Origin: Symbiodinium microadriaticum
Taxonomy: Eukaryota; Sar; Dinophyceae; Suessiales; Symbiodiniaceae
NCBI GenBank assembly: GCA_001939145.1
Contig: LSRX01000516.1
Span: forward strand, 342,984-406,983
DNA: 64,000 nucleotides
Direction: 5' to 3'
Shown here: in pieces, positions 32,365 to 43,439 of the stretch
Numbering within the stretch: the stretch's first letter is position 1
Layout: the number at the start of each line of letters is the position of its first letter
Translations under genes and position numbers: made by a program
Notes under the pieces: generated by a model
The model's input: the letters and a program-made list of their open reading frames with translations, nothing else
The model's database searches: none
What the model was told of the DNA's origin: nothing

Positions 32365-35300
32365 TACTGCAGGACGAAAGTTCGCCATACATCATAAACC
32401 TAAGGCAGAACACCACTTGCCCGCCCCTTTTCCCCCGTAGACTCCTGCCACAACCTCCCGCAGCTCTCCGCCGGAAACTATATAGTAGTATTTTTTCATT
32501 CCCGGAAATTAATTACTCCGCCACACTGGCCACGTAAAACAGGTCTTGGGCCTCTCCGCTTCTCCGCGGTACATGTTAACGGTAGTGGCAACGTAAGCTG
32601 CGTGTCGAAACTTTCGGCCAGGGGGTGATTTCCGAGACATCTCTGAACTTGCTCGACTCTTTTTCACCAAAGGCATGACTGCAACACCCGGAATGCCCGC
32701 TGATTTCCGAGACATCTCTGAACTTGCTCGACTCTTTTTCACCAAAGGCAGGACTGCAACACCCGGAATGCCCGCTACTGCAGGACGAAAGTTCGCCATG
32801 CATCATAAACCTAAGGCAGAACACCACTTGCCCGCCCCTTTTCCCCCGTAGACTCCTAGCACAACCTCCCGCAGCTCTCCGCCGGAAACTATATAGTAGT
32901 ATATTTTCATTCCCGGAAATTAATTACTCCGCCACACTGGCCACGTAAAACAGGTCTTGGGCCTCTCCGCTTCTCCGCGGTACATGTTAACGGTAGTGGC
33001 AACGTAAGCTGCGTGTCGAAACTTTCGGCCAGGGGGTGATTTCCGAGACATCTCTGAACTTGCTCGACTCTTTTTCACCAAAGGCATGACTGCAACACCC
33101 GGAATGCCCGCTGATTTCCGAGACATCTCTGAACTTGCTCGACTCTTTTTCACCAAAGGCAGGACTGCAACACCCGGAATGCCCGCTACTGCAGGACGAA
33201 AGTTCGCCATGCATCATAAACCTAAGGCAGAACACCACTTGCCCGCCCCTTTTCCCCCGTAGACTCCTAGCACAACCTCCCGCAGCTCTCCGCCGGAAAC
33301 TATATAGTAGTATATTTTCATTCCCGGAAATTAATTACTCCGCCACACTGGCCACGTAAAACAGGTCTTGGGCCTCTCCGCTTCTCCGCGGTACATGTTA
33401 ACGGTAGTGGCAACGTAAGCTGCGTGTCGAAACTTTCGGCCAGGGGGTGATTTCCGAGACATCTCTGAACTTGCTCGACTCTTTTTCACCAAAGGCATGA
33501 CTGCAACACCCGGAATGCCCGCTGATTTCCGAGACATCTCTGAACTTGCTCGACTCTTTTTCACCAAAGGCAGGACTGCAACACCCGGAATGCCCGCTAC
33601 TGCAGGACGAAAGTTCGCCATGCATCATAAACCTAAGGCAGAACACCACTTGCCCGCCCCTTTTCCCCCGTAGACTCCTAGCACAACCTCCCGCAGCTCT
33701 CCGCCGGAAACTATATAGTAGTATATTTTCATTCCCGGAAATTAATTACTCCGCCACACTGGCCACGTAAAACAGGTCTTGGGCCTCTCCGCTTCTCCGC
33801 GGTACATGTTAACGGTAGTGGCAACGTAAGCTGCGTGTCGAAACTTTCGGCCAGGGGGTGATTTCCGAGACATCTCTGAACTTGCTCGACTCTTTTTCAC
33901 CAAAGGCATGACTGCAACACCCGGAATGCCCGCTGATTTCCGAGACATCTCTGAACTTGCTCGACTCTTTTTCACCAAAGGCAGGACTGCAACACCCGGA
34001 ATGCCCGCTACTGCAGGACGAAAGTTCGCCATGCATCATAAACCTAAGGCAGAACACCACTTGCCCGCCCCTTTTCCCCCGTAGACTCCTAGCACAACCT
34101 CCCGCAGCTCTCCGCCGGAAACTATATAGTAGTATATTTTCATTCCCGGAAATTAATTACTCCGCCACACTGGCCACGTAAAACAGGTCTTGGGCCTCTC
34201 CGCTTCTCCGCGGTACATGTTAACGGTAGTGGCAACGTAAGCTGCGTGTCGAAACTTTCGGCCAGGGGGTGATTTCCGAGACATCTCTGAACTTGCTCGA
34301 CTCTTTTTCACCAAAGGCATGACTGCAACACCCGGAATGCCCGCTGATTTCCGAGACATCTCTGAACTTGCTCGACTCTTTTTCACCAAAGGCAGGACTG
34401 CAACACCCGGAATGCCCGCTACTGCAGGACGAAAGTTCGCCATGCATCATAAACCTAAGGCAGAACACCACTTGCCCGCCCCTTTTCCCCCGTAGACTCC
34501 TAGCACAACCTCCCGCAGCTCTCCGCCGGAAACTATATAGTAGTATATTTTCATTCCCGGAAATTAATTACTCCGCCACACTGGCCACGTAAAACAGGTC
34601 TTGGGCCTCTCCGCTTCTCCGCGGTACATGTTAACGGTAGTGGCAACGTAAGCTGCGTGTCGAAACTTTCGGCCAGGGGGTGATTTCCGAGACATCTCTG
34701 AACTTGCTCGACTCTTTTTCACCAAAGGCATGACTGCAACACCCGGAATGCCCGCTGATTTCCGAGACATCTCTGAACTTGCTCGACTCTTTTTCACCAA
34801 AGGCAGGACTGCAACACCCGGAATGCCCGCTACTGCAGGACGAAAGTTCGCCATGCATCATAAACCTAAGGCAGAACACCACTTGCCCGCCCCTTTTCCC
34901 CCGTAGACTCCTAGCACAACCTCCCGCAGCTCTCCGCCGGAAACTATATAGTAGTATATTTTCATTCCCGGAAATTAATTACTCCGCCACACTGGCCACG
35001 TAAAACAGGTCTTGGGCCTCTCCGCTTCTCCGCGGTACATGTTAACGGTAGTGGCAACGTAAGCTGCGTGTCGAAACTTTCGGCCAGGGGGTGATTTCCG
35101 AGACATCTCTGAACTTGCTCGACTCTTTTTCACCAAAGGCATGACTGCAACACCCGGAATGCCCGCTGATTTCCGAGACATCTCTGAACTTGCTCGACTC
35201 TTTTTCACCAAAGGCAGGACTGCAACACCCGGAATGCCCGCTACTGCAGGACGAAAGTTCGCCATGCATCATAAACCTAAGGCAGAACACCACTTGCCCG

Positions 35301-36735
35301 CCCCTTTTCCCCCGTAGACTCCTAGCACAACCTCCCGCAGCTCTCCGCCGGAAACTATATAGTAGTATATTTTCATTCCCGGAAATTAATTACTCCGCCA
35401 CACTGGCCACGTAAAACAGGTCTTGGGCCTCTCCGCTTCTCCGCGGTACATGTTAACGGTAGTGGCAACGTAAGCTGCGTGTCGAAACTTTCGGCCAGGG
35501 GGTGATTTCCGAGACATCTCTGAACTTGCTCGACTCTTTTTCACCAAAGGCATGACTGCAACACCCGGAATGCCCGCTGATTTCCGAGACATCTCTGAAC
35601 TTGCTCGACTCTTTTTCACCAAAGGCAGGACTGCAACACCCGGAATGCCCGCTACTGCAGGACGAAAGTTCGCCATGCATCATAAACCTAAGGCAGAACA
35701 CCACTTGCCCGCCCCTTTTCCCCCGTAGACTCCTAGCACAACCTCCCGCAGCTCTCCGCCGGAAACTATATAGTAGTATATTTTCATTCCCGGAAATTAA
35801 TTACTCCGCCACACTGGCCACGTAAAACAGGTCTTGGGCCTCTCCGCTTCTCCGCGGTACATGTTAACGGTAGTGGCAACGTAAGCTGCGTGTCGAAACT
35901 TTCGGCCAGGGGGTGATTTCCGAGACATCTCTGAACTTGCTCGACTCTTTTTCACCAAAGGCATGACTGCAACACCCGGAATGCCCGCTGATTTCCGAGA
36001 CATCTCTGAACTTGCTCGACTCTTTTTCACCAAAGGCAGGACTGCAACACCCGGAATGCCCGCTACTGCAGGACGAAAGTTCGCCATGCATCATAAACCT
36101 AAGGCAGAACACCACTTGCCCGCCCCTTTTCCCCCGTAGACTCCTAGCACAACCTCCCGCAGCTCTCCGCCGGAAACTATATAGTAGTATATTTTCATTC
36201 CCGGAAATTAATTACTCCGCCACACTGGCCACGTAAAACAGGTCTTGGGCCTCTCCGCTTCTCCGCGGTACATGTTAACGGTAGTGGCAACGTAAGCTGC
36301 GTGTCGAAACTTTCGGCCAGGGGGTGATTTCCGAGACATCTCTGAACTTGCTCGACTCTTTTTCACCAAAGGCATGACTGCAACACCCGGAATGCCCGCT
36401 GATTTCCGAGACATCTCTGAACTTGCTCGACTCTTTTTCACCAAAGGCAGGACTGCAACACCCGGAATGCCCGCTACTGCAGGACGAAAGTTCGCCATGC
36501 ATCATAAACCTAAGGCAGAACACCACTTGCCCGCCCCTTTTCCCCCGTAGACTCCTAGCACAACCTCCCGCAGCTCTCCGCCGGAAACTATATAGTAGTA
36601 TATTTTCATTCCCGGAAATTAATTACTCCGCCACGCTGGCCACGTAAAACAGGTCTTGGGCCTCTCCGCTTCTCCGCGGTACATGTTAACGTTAGTGGCA
36701 ACGTAAGCTGCGTGTCGAAACTTTCGGCCCGGGGG
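32365..36735. repeat. 411 bp tandem repeat, 10 full copies plus a partial one
   Basis: Copies start at 32365 and every 411 bp to 36475; the last is about 261 bp. Internal copies appear identical. The first copy differs (ATACATCAT, CTGCCACAACC, GTATTTTTTC) and the last differs (CACGCTGG, AACGTTAGTGG, GGCCCGGGGG). Each unit contains a 75 bp block (TGATTTCCGAGACATCTCTG...) present twice in tandem with one base difference (GGCATGACT / GGCAGGACT). Short frames (74-96 codons) recur in every copy on both strands with no recognisable domain. It matches neither 5S rRNA, the dinoflagellate spliced leader nor U6 by eye. Best described as a satellite. Confidence 0.95.
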
Positions 36736-36739
36736 TGTA

Positions 36740-37165
36740 TGTTATTTTTTATTTCTATTGGTACTGTTATTATTGTTGATATTCTTATTACCATTACTAT
36801 TAGAATTACTACTGTCATTACGATTATTCATATTAAGACATTACTATTGCTCAAGCTCAAAGGCTCCCGCATGCAAGGCTGAGGTTTTTTCTGGGCTGTT
36901 TATTACTATTCGTATCCTTAATAGAAACATTCTTGTCGTTTTTATTATTGTGTCTCTTACTATCTTTGTTGTTGTTGTTGTTACGATTACGCGCACTGCT
37001 ATTATCATGACTATTAGTATTATTGGTATTAGCATTTGCATTGCTAATAGTATTGTTACATTATTAATACTCTTCTGCTTCGCAGAATATTTTTGTTCTA
37101 TCATTGTTATTCTATTGTTACTATTGTTTTTATGTTCTTATCATTGTGATTATAAGTCGTAGTAG
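36740..37165. repeat. TAT/TGTTAT-rich low-complexity DNA
   Basis: Imperfect TTATTATTG-type repeats. Ile/Val/Leu-rich open frames here are compositional. Confidence 0.8.
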
Positions 37166-37193
37166 TATTGGGAACCTGAAGCTTCGCGTCCCT

Positions 37194-37406
37194 TCAAGAG
37201 TTGTTACCCAAACTCTCTGTGTTGGGCTTCAATTGGTGCATTCCTCCGTACTCCCGAGATCTTTCGCTTGCTCGCATTGCAGCCCAAACCAAAAGGTCCT
37301 GCACGAAGTGGGTTAAAAAAGCTCTTGTCGACGCATACAGTGTGAGCTGTTCGTAGGTGGTCCTGAACTGCTCAAGACGCCCAAATCGAAACAGTGTTGG
37401 CTTCAT
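37194..37406 (-). CDS. Probable N-terminal exon(s), unknown function
   Basis: From an ATG at 37406 the frame reads MKPTLFRFGRLEQFRTTYEQ, LTLYASTRAFLTHFVQDLLV and WAAMRASERSREYGG without interruption for 70 codons. Composition is typical of a globular/helical protein. May be split by a short intron near TTCGTGCAG. No domain recognised. Confidence 0.55.
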   Translation of the reverse strand: MKPTLFRFGRLEQFRTTYEQLTLYASTRAFLTHFVQDLLVWAAMRASERSREYGGMHQLKPNTESLGNNS

Positions 37407-37777
37407 GTCGTCACCAGGCTTGCCCTCTCAGAGAGGACTGACTCGTGTAGAGAGGCCAAGCGGCAACAGGGCTGGCATCAGCACGCCTCCCGGGTTTCCA
37501 TTCGACAACGGAGTCTTGCGCAGGGATTGTTGGAAAAGAGACGGCCCCATCCCCGGCCTAGCCAAGCCCCTGCATGGCGCTTCGCAATTCCATAGCAGGA
37601 GGTTCCGATAAAGAATCCGACCTTGGCTGTGCTAAAGGACTTATACTACCAGACGGGACTTCGACTGAGCTCCCGTCCTCACTCTTGAGCCTTGGACCCC
37701 AAAGTCACATCCTTCCACCCAAGATCCCTAAGCCCTGAACCCTAAACCGTACATTTGTGGTGATCACCCGGTGCAAG

Positions 37778-37990
37778 TCTACTGACCGGGGAATGGGATG
37801 TGGCATTGCGATGATGGGTGCTCCTGCGACACCATCACCGGACCAAGGTGTCTGTTGTGCGCTTTGGGCTCTACGGTTGAGGTTTACGGTTTAGGGTTTA
37901 GGGTTTGGGGTGTGTCTACAGTGCGTGGGTGCTGTGGGTGCGCCCTTTACTTTAGGAATAGGGGCGCACACCCACTTATCGCGCGCTTGC
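37778..37990 (+). CDS. Two phase-compatible exons, unknown function
   Basis: 37778-37847 (STDRGMGCGIAMMGAPATPS; acceptor TGCAAG, donor GTGTCT) ends in phase 1. 37922-37990 (acceptor GTCTACAG, frame RGCCGCALYFRNRGAHPLIA, GT donor) starts in the matching phase. TTTAGGG units fill the intron and CCCTAAA units lie upstream. Open sequence extends upstream of the first exon (TFVVITRCK). Confidence 0.45.
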
Positions 37991-38042
37991 GTCAGCATGT
38001 AGTCCCGCCCCAACCACCAACTATTCTCAATTAGGGTTTAGT

Positions 38043-38255
38043 TTAGGATTCACCCCCCAAACCCCCTCTTAATGGGGGGGCTTTCTTGCTCTCTGCTTCC
38101 CCTCGCAGCTCTGCATAAAATGCGCGTTGCACAGCAAACCACAGCTGAGATGGATTAGTGTAGGGTTGTGGGTCCGCGCCGGCCGCTCGACGAGAAGCAA
38201 GGGCTCCCAACAAACAGGGTTGCTCGAAGTTTCCAGTGACGCCATGTTTGGGTCG
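38043..38255 (-). CDS. Probable terminal exon, unknown function
   Basis: Acceptor GTTTTCAG, then phase-0 frame HGVTGNFEQPCLLGALASRR, PYTNPSQLWFAVQRAFYAEL and a Gly-rich end at TAA (38043-38045). 71 codons. An alternative frame is also open over part of it. Faces the plus-strand gene at 37.8-38.0 kb tail to tail. Confidence 0.5.
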   Translation of the reverse strand, partial: RPKHGVTGNFEQPCLLGALASRRAAGADPQPYTNPSQLWFAVQRAFYAELRGEAESKKAPPLRGGLGGES

Positions 38256-38495
38256 CTGAAAACCCCGGCCTGGACGCATTGACCTAAGAAGCTGGCGCTT
38301 GGCCTGCACGACCTGGAGACCCCTGCCCCCGATCTGGGGCTGGGAAGGCCCTGGAATCTACCAGCCTGGAATGGCTTTTTTGGGTTCAAGTCGCCCCGCT
38401 CCTGGAATCTGCCAGCCTGGTCGTACCCCCTAAGCCCCAAAACCCCAACCTCAAGCCCTGACCCCTAAAAAGCCTTCGGCCTTTTTCCCACAAGC

Positions 38496-38544
38496 CTGTC
38501 AAGGGCCAAGACGCCAAGGACGGCCCCATCGCACCGGGGCCTAT
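38496..38544 (-). CDS. Candidate short exon
   Basis: Acceptor GAGGAAG, frame DRPRCDGAVLGVLALD, GC donor. Adjacent to the hairpin element 38571-38666. Confidence 0.35.
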
Positions 38545-38570
38545 CTTCCTCAGATCTTCGCAACATAGGG

Positions 38571-38666
38571 GTAGTTCTCTAAATTAAGGTAATTTTTTCG
38601 GTCCCCAATGTAGTACGGCACCCTTCTAAAAATGACCCCACACCGGACCCTAATTTAGAGAACTAC
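38571..38666. mobile_element. MITE-like hairpin element (same family as 13933-14037)
   Basis: Perfect ends GTAGTTCTCTAAATTA / TAATTTAGAGAACTAC around 60 bp. Shares its termini with 13933-14037. Confidence 0.75.
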
Positions 38667-38853
38667 CTTTGGGGTCAGGGGTTCAGGCTGAGAGTGTTTG
38701 GGAATTCGCGTTCACCCCGGCAGATCCTACACCTTAAAACCTACGGTAAACCCCCCAAACTTTAGGCCTAAAACCCTCTGCCTTGAACCCTAAACCCGGA
38801 ACCCCTCTAAGCCCTAACATCCTAAGCCTAAACCGCTGCCCCACCCCAAAAGC

Positions 38854-38919
38854 TTTCGCGCCAAGGCTCGAGGCGTACTTCTCGTCCCTCGCCGGAGGTC
38901 TCATCCTCGTGCCGAGGCC
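38854..38919 (-). CDS. Candidate exon, charged
   Basis: Acceptor GACTTCAG, frame PRHEDETSGEGREVRLEPWR, GC donor. Flanked by CCCTAAA-like (38700-38830) and TTTAGGG (38938-38965) arrays. Plus frames are open too. Confidence 0.4.
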
Positions 38920-39067
38920 CTGAAGTCGGCAAAGATGGTTTAGGGTTTAGGGTTTAGGGTGTCCGAAACCACAGCACTCTGACTTCCGAATCCCTTCATA
39001 AAGGAGCCCTTCCTTGAATTAGGGTGTAGGGTTTAAGGCTTGGGAAGTTCGTCTCAGGCTCTACTCC

Positions 39068-39178
39068 CTAGAATGGCCCTGGAGACACGGCACTGCAAAG
39101 ATTGAAGGCCTCATCTATGGCGATGATCACGACGTGTCCAACACCGTAGGTCAACACAAAGCCAGGATGTTGATATTC
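39068..39178 (-). CDS. Probable terminal exon with hydrophobic strand
   Basis: Acceptor GCACCAG, frame EYQHPGFVLTYGVGHVVIIA, IDEAFNLCSAVSPGPF, stop TAG. 37 codons with convincing composition. Family not recognised. Confidence 0.55.
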   Translation of the reverse strand, partial: EYQHPGFVLTYGVGHVVIIAIDEAFNLCSAVSPGPF

Positions 39179-39742
39179 CTGGTGCAGCGAAGCATACGAT
39201 ATACTGTACTGCAAACGAATCCAAAGTGAAATCATAGGACCTGCAGACATGTGGATGTTTTGTTTGTTCCAGAGAATGTTTTCTGCTGTGTGTGCTGCTT
39301 CTGGTGTGCTGTGTGTGTGTGGCATGGTGTATGTAGTCCTTATATCTGCCGTGTGTGTTGTGCTGCGTGTGGCGTGCCACGTGCGGTCTGCGTGTTTCGT
39401 ACAGTGTGCGGTGCGCTGTGTGGTCCTTCTACATGCTGCGTATGGTGTGCTGTGCGTGCCAGGGAGGTGGGGAAAAGGATAGAATAGAAACAGAACTAGA
39501 CTAATATTGTACTAAGGGTTGACTTAGAATTCATTCGATTTGAAACAATGAACAGCATCAGTACGGAATGTGAATCGGATTAAACTAAAAACTTAAACAA
39601 ACTAAAAATTGGAATATACTTGGAATCGAACGGACTAGAACATAGTAGAACAGAACAGAGCAGAATGCAATAGAACAAGGCAGAATGAACTGAATAGACT
39701 TCTATGCTGCATATGTATGTGTATGTACACACATAGAATCAC

Positions 39743-39775
<33 letters not shown>

Positions 39776-39858
39776 ATATACATATACATGTACATCATAT
39801 ACATATATACATACTTACATACTTACATAGTTACATACTTACATACTTACATAGTTAC

Positions 39859-39889
<31 letters not shown>

Positions 39890-41090
39890 CATGGAACAGA
39901 AATAAAGCCTCGGTGTATTGCCATCAGTGTTGGTCTCGACAGCAAACATCCATGAATACGAAAACGGAATACTGTCTTCTGCCCTTCTCGTTCCCAACAC
40001 TGGAACAGGAATAAAGCCTCAGCGTATTGCCATCACCTGTACCAAAAATACTACTACTTGAATTCCTCACTAAGTATCTAAATTTAAGCAGAACAAGTGC
40101 GGACCCAAATCATCAGCCCTGAACTAAAGCCCGTCAAAAGTCCTCGCGGTGTAGCAGGCGCACACGCCAAAGGTGCCAGTATACTACCTGTTACCTTATG
40201 ATCGAGTAGTATTTGCGATGTCAGTATTGTTTCTTTGACGCAATGAGTTTGGTCTCATACCTAAATACTGCTCATCGAGAACTCATGTGAAGCTTGCAAG
40301 CATGAGTTAGCATGCCTTTTATCTCATATTTAATTAATAACAAATATTGCTTCTGTTCTCGTTAACATGGAGAGAATAACTGAATATGTCATACTGCCTG
40401 CCTCATATTGAATCTGCTCAATAAACAAACTGGAAGGCATTCACAAAAATCTTATGCTGAACTAATGCTGAAATAGCCAGTCGGTGCATTAATACAAAAG
40501 AGATAGATAACCCTTCAGCAGTTAAGTATTCGTGGATAAAAGCGCCGGTTCAAGTCATTCATGAACAGATAAGAACCAATGGGAACCTGCGAGCCGAGGA
40601 TTCATGAGTGATTATGTCTTGAAATGCCATATGCATACAATCTTAAAAATGCCTGTTCGAACATCATTTACATTCTAGTGAAACGCTCCTGAGATGAATT
40701 AGACATTTGTCCAACTATTACGGCAAAATTGCTTAACTTGAGTTAAGTGTTTAGGTTAACAATCAGCGATATTGCCATGTCAGCATGTTCTTGCGATCGA
40801 ACATTCATGAACACGCGTTGATTGTTGGGTAGATCTGAAGGTTATAGTAATGAAATGTTGAAGTTTATGCTGAAACCACGTGCTAGACGAGAGGGCTCGT
40901 ATGGCTTATAAATACTGATTTGTACTCCTGGAGCGCAGCCTGAAAAACTACAAGGTTTGTTTAGGGTCTTTCCAGGTACAAATGAGGATGTGCCTGCTGC
41001 GCCTTCCGTGGCTCAAATGCATTCGGATAACATGCAAGTGTTTCGATTTCCGTAAGCATCTATACTTATGCTTCTGTGCCAGTCTTTCCG
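39179..41090. other. AT-rich spacer without a supported gene
   Basis: 39249-39480 is TGTG/GTGC-rich. 39735-39890 contains TA and CATA microsatellites. A 33 bp word (GGAACAG(A/G)AATAAAGCCTC...) is repeated at 39894 and 40002. 40050-40930 is AT-rich unique DNA unlike the GC-rich neighbours, with no open frame worth calling. Confidence 0.6.
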
Positions 41091-41660
41091 AGAGAGTGTC
41101 TCGTTCATCAAAATTAGCATATCTCCCGAGACAGTCCCAAAAGAAACCATATACCTCGAAGCAGTCCCCAAAACACCAGAAATACCAAAGATTCAGAGCT
41201 AGTTCAAAGGCCATTTCTCGAGACAGTCCCACAAATACAAAAAAATACCAAAGCCCATAGATACTCATGTGAGCATATGTCTCGAGACAGTCCTAAACAA
41301 AAACACCAAAACCTAGTAGGCTAAAACACAAGCATATTCCTCGAGACAGTCCCAAAAAAACAAGAAGAAACAAGACTTGCAGCTATTCCGGAGCAGCCTG
41401 GAGTCCTTGGCTTTTTGGGACTATCTCGAGGAATATACTCATGTGAGCATATTTCTCGAGACTGTCCCAAAAAAAGAAAAAAAAAAACAACACCCATAAG
41501 CTGAAACATAAGCATATGCCTCGAGAGAGTCCCACAAAAACCAAGAAAAACCAAAGCTTTGGAGCTATTCCAAAGCCCTCGAGACAGCCCCAAAAACAAC
41601 AGGAATGGCTTGGAATCTTTGGTTTTTTGGTAGTTCTGGGACTGTCGAGGAACATGCTCA
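41090..41660. repeat. Degenerate repeats around a CTCGAGACAGTCCC word, both orientations
   Basis: At least seven copies of TCTCGAGACAGTCCCAAAA spaced 60-80 bp, most in one orientation, with inverted copies near 41405-41430 and 41635-41655. Pairing copies would form stem-loops (CATATTCCTCGAGACAGTCC). Associated words: AGCATAT, ACTCATGTGAGCATA. Confidence 0.8.
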
Positions 41661-41884
41661 TGTTTTGGCCTCGCGCACTCGTTCCGGATGTACGTCTATC
41701 TTCTGCAGCATGCGCAGATACAAGTACGTCACCACATACATTCGTTTTTGCATGTACATATACACAGGTACGAGATACGTGTGAAGACCATGGCTATACC
41801 GACATACTGGACATACGCAGGCTAAAGGTGTGGATTCTTTGGGGGGGACCATTTTTGCAATCTAGCTATCTACCTATCTATATC

Positions 41885-41895
41885 CATCTCTCTAT

Positions 41896-41931
<36 letters not shown>

Positions 41932-41990
41932 ATATATATATATATTCATTTATTTATTTTTGTATATTTATTTTTATCTATTTACTTATA
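41885..41990. repeat. (CTAT)n/(TA)n microsatellite
   Basis: CTAT tetranucleotides followed by TA and TTTA runs. Confidence 0.93.
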
Positions 41991-42009
41991 TAGTGAGAGA
42001 GACGCCCTC

Positions 42010-42424
42010 CGGCTGCAGGCAACCCGCGGCGGCTGCCAAACAAAAACAGCAAGGGATAGAAGGGTTTGCAGTGTGGTTTCGTGAACTTCTTTCAGCTCTT
42101 CCTGTGAGAAGTCAAAGAACGGAATTCCGTAAGCAGGAGAAGCTTGTTGGTTCGAAAGCGTGAGACTCAATTTCCCTGATTCGTAGAGCCGAGAAGCTTC
42201 TCCACAATAGATCAGAAAGAAGGACGAGTACAGCACGAAAAACAGGATGTGCCAGAGCACTGCACCAAACCTGACACGAGTCTTGCAGACCAATTTGTCG
42301 TGAAGCTGCTTTTTTCAGGGGCGTCCAGACTCTGCGGTGTAGGGTTTGATCTTGACAAGCAGCCATGCATGTCTAGAACTGCTGCCACGCTCGGCGGCAT
42401 AGTCTGCGCTCGCGGTGGGTCCAA
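42010..42424 (-). CDS. Membrane-protein exons, unknown family
   Basis: A small exon near 42391-42424 (acceptor CTGTTGCAG, DCFWTHRERRLCRR) precedes a large one at about 42010-42312. The large one has a clear membrane helix, LWHILFFVLYSSFFLIYC, then GEASRLYESGKLSLTLSN, GIPFFDFSQEELKEVHE and TTLQTLLSLAVFVW. A single-pass start followed by an extracytoplasmic segment recalls ion-channel subunits, but this is only an impression. It ends near the CTAT microsatellite, where the 3' side is lost. Confidence 0.55.
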
Positions 42425-42454
42425 AAGCAGTCCTGCAACAGACGCCGAAGAGTC

Positions 42455-42482
42455 CCCTAAACCCTAAACCCTAAACCCTAAC
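42455..42482. repeat. Short CCCTAAA array
   Basis: Four exact CCCTAAA units. Confidence 0.95.
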
Positions 42483-42594
42483 TGTTTGGGCTTCAACGGG
42501 GCTGGGAATGCAAGCATGTAACTGGCTCCCACCCTGCGAGGCTCGCGGATCTGGTAGCCCGGTTCCTGCCCCACCCTCGTGTACGGCTTGCAGC

Positions 42595-42690
42595 TATATT
42601 ACACATTATATATTTTCTATTATATATTATATATTATATATTATATATTATATATTATATATTATATATTATATATTATATATTATATTT
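42595..42690. repeat. (TATATTA)n heptanucleotide repeat
   Basis: About 12 TATATTA units; same length class as the telomere heptamer but different sequence. Confidence 0.93.
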
Positions 42691-43034
42691 TACAGAGTCT
42701 GCAGGGTGCATGAAATTCGCGCACTGCCCGCAATCCTGCTGCAGATGCAGACACTGTTCCCAGGCGAATTGCCGAAGAGCATGAAGCCGCGAATATTGCT
42801 CACTGCGATGCAGTGAACGGGGATGTAGTACAGAATAGCCCAGCCCACCACTCGCAAAGACAGAGAGGTACCATAGGTCTTGGACGCACCTGCCAGGGCG
42901 CACCCAAGACCTCTCGGTCTGCCGCGCAGTCTCCATCCAAACACTTGCCAGACAAAACACGGTCCGAGCCTGGTAGCCCTTGCTCGGAAAATGTCAAGAC
43001 AATCAGACCTCAAGAAAGATTTACAGAACTCCAC
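42690..43034 (-). CDS. Coding-like block, probably exons of the 42 kb gene
   Basis: Two minus frames are open after an acceptor CCTGGCAG near 42892: one hydrophobic (RVVGWAILYYIPVHCIAV), one soluble (ALRQFAWEQCLHLQQ). Upstream part: FVWQVFGWRLRGRPRG. The frame cannot be fixed by eye; strand is likely minus. Confidence 0.38.
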   Translation of the reverse strand: MEFCKSFLRSDCLDIFRARATRLGPCFVWQVFGWRLRGRPRGLGCALAGASKTYGTSLSLRVVGWAILYYIPVHCIAVSNIRGFMLFGNSPGNSVCICSRIAGSARISCTLQTL

Positions 43035-43243
43035 CGTCGCTTCCTGGACATGCAGTCCTAGAAGGCAGGGATCATGCTCGAAGAGACTCTGGGCCTCCAG
43101 CCTGCTGAGAGGAAAATCATGACGATGAGAGATGCTACCACTGTGTCACGGACGGTCGGTAGGCATAGTGCCACAGAGCCGAATGCATGCTTCCCCGCCC
43201 TCTCCTCGGGACTCTGCCTGGGCCTTAGCTGTGCTGAGACAGC

Positions 43244-43336
43244 CGAGCAAGTTATCAGAAAGACGTGCCCGACAAGTCTACCTAGAGTTAGGGAAACAGG
43301 TCTACGACAGCGAGCAAGAAAATGGGGTTGCGTCTA
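43244..43336 (+). CDS. Candidate exon
   Basis: Acceptor CTGAGACAG, frame QVYLELGKQVYDSEQENG preceded by PSKLSERRAR, ending at TAA within a CCCTAAA unit or at a GT donor just before. Confidence 0.35.
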
Positions 43337-43371
43337 AACCCTAAATGACACTAAACCTGGAAGCCGAATGT

Positions 43372-43430
43372 AGGGGCCTTAATAATTGGAAAAACTGTTG
43401 AGGGCATATTATACTATAACAACAATATGC
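43372..43430. mobile_element. Partial hairpin-element copy
   Basis: GGGGCCTTAATAATTGGAAAA...TATTATACTATAACAA matches the left halves of 49725-49830 and 11481-11586. Truncated. Confidence 0.4.
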
Positions 43431-43439
43431 AAGCCCAAA

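Noticed and set aside
32262-36647. Recurrent 74-96 codon open frames in the 411 bp array
   Set aside because: They occur on both strands and in overlapping frames of a tandem repeat, with no domain, start context or splice support.
32365-36735. CRISPR-like array
   Set aside because: The period is 411 bp and the whole unit is repeated; there are no short repeats with unique spacers.
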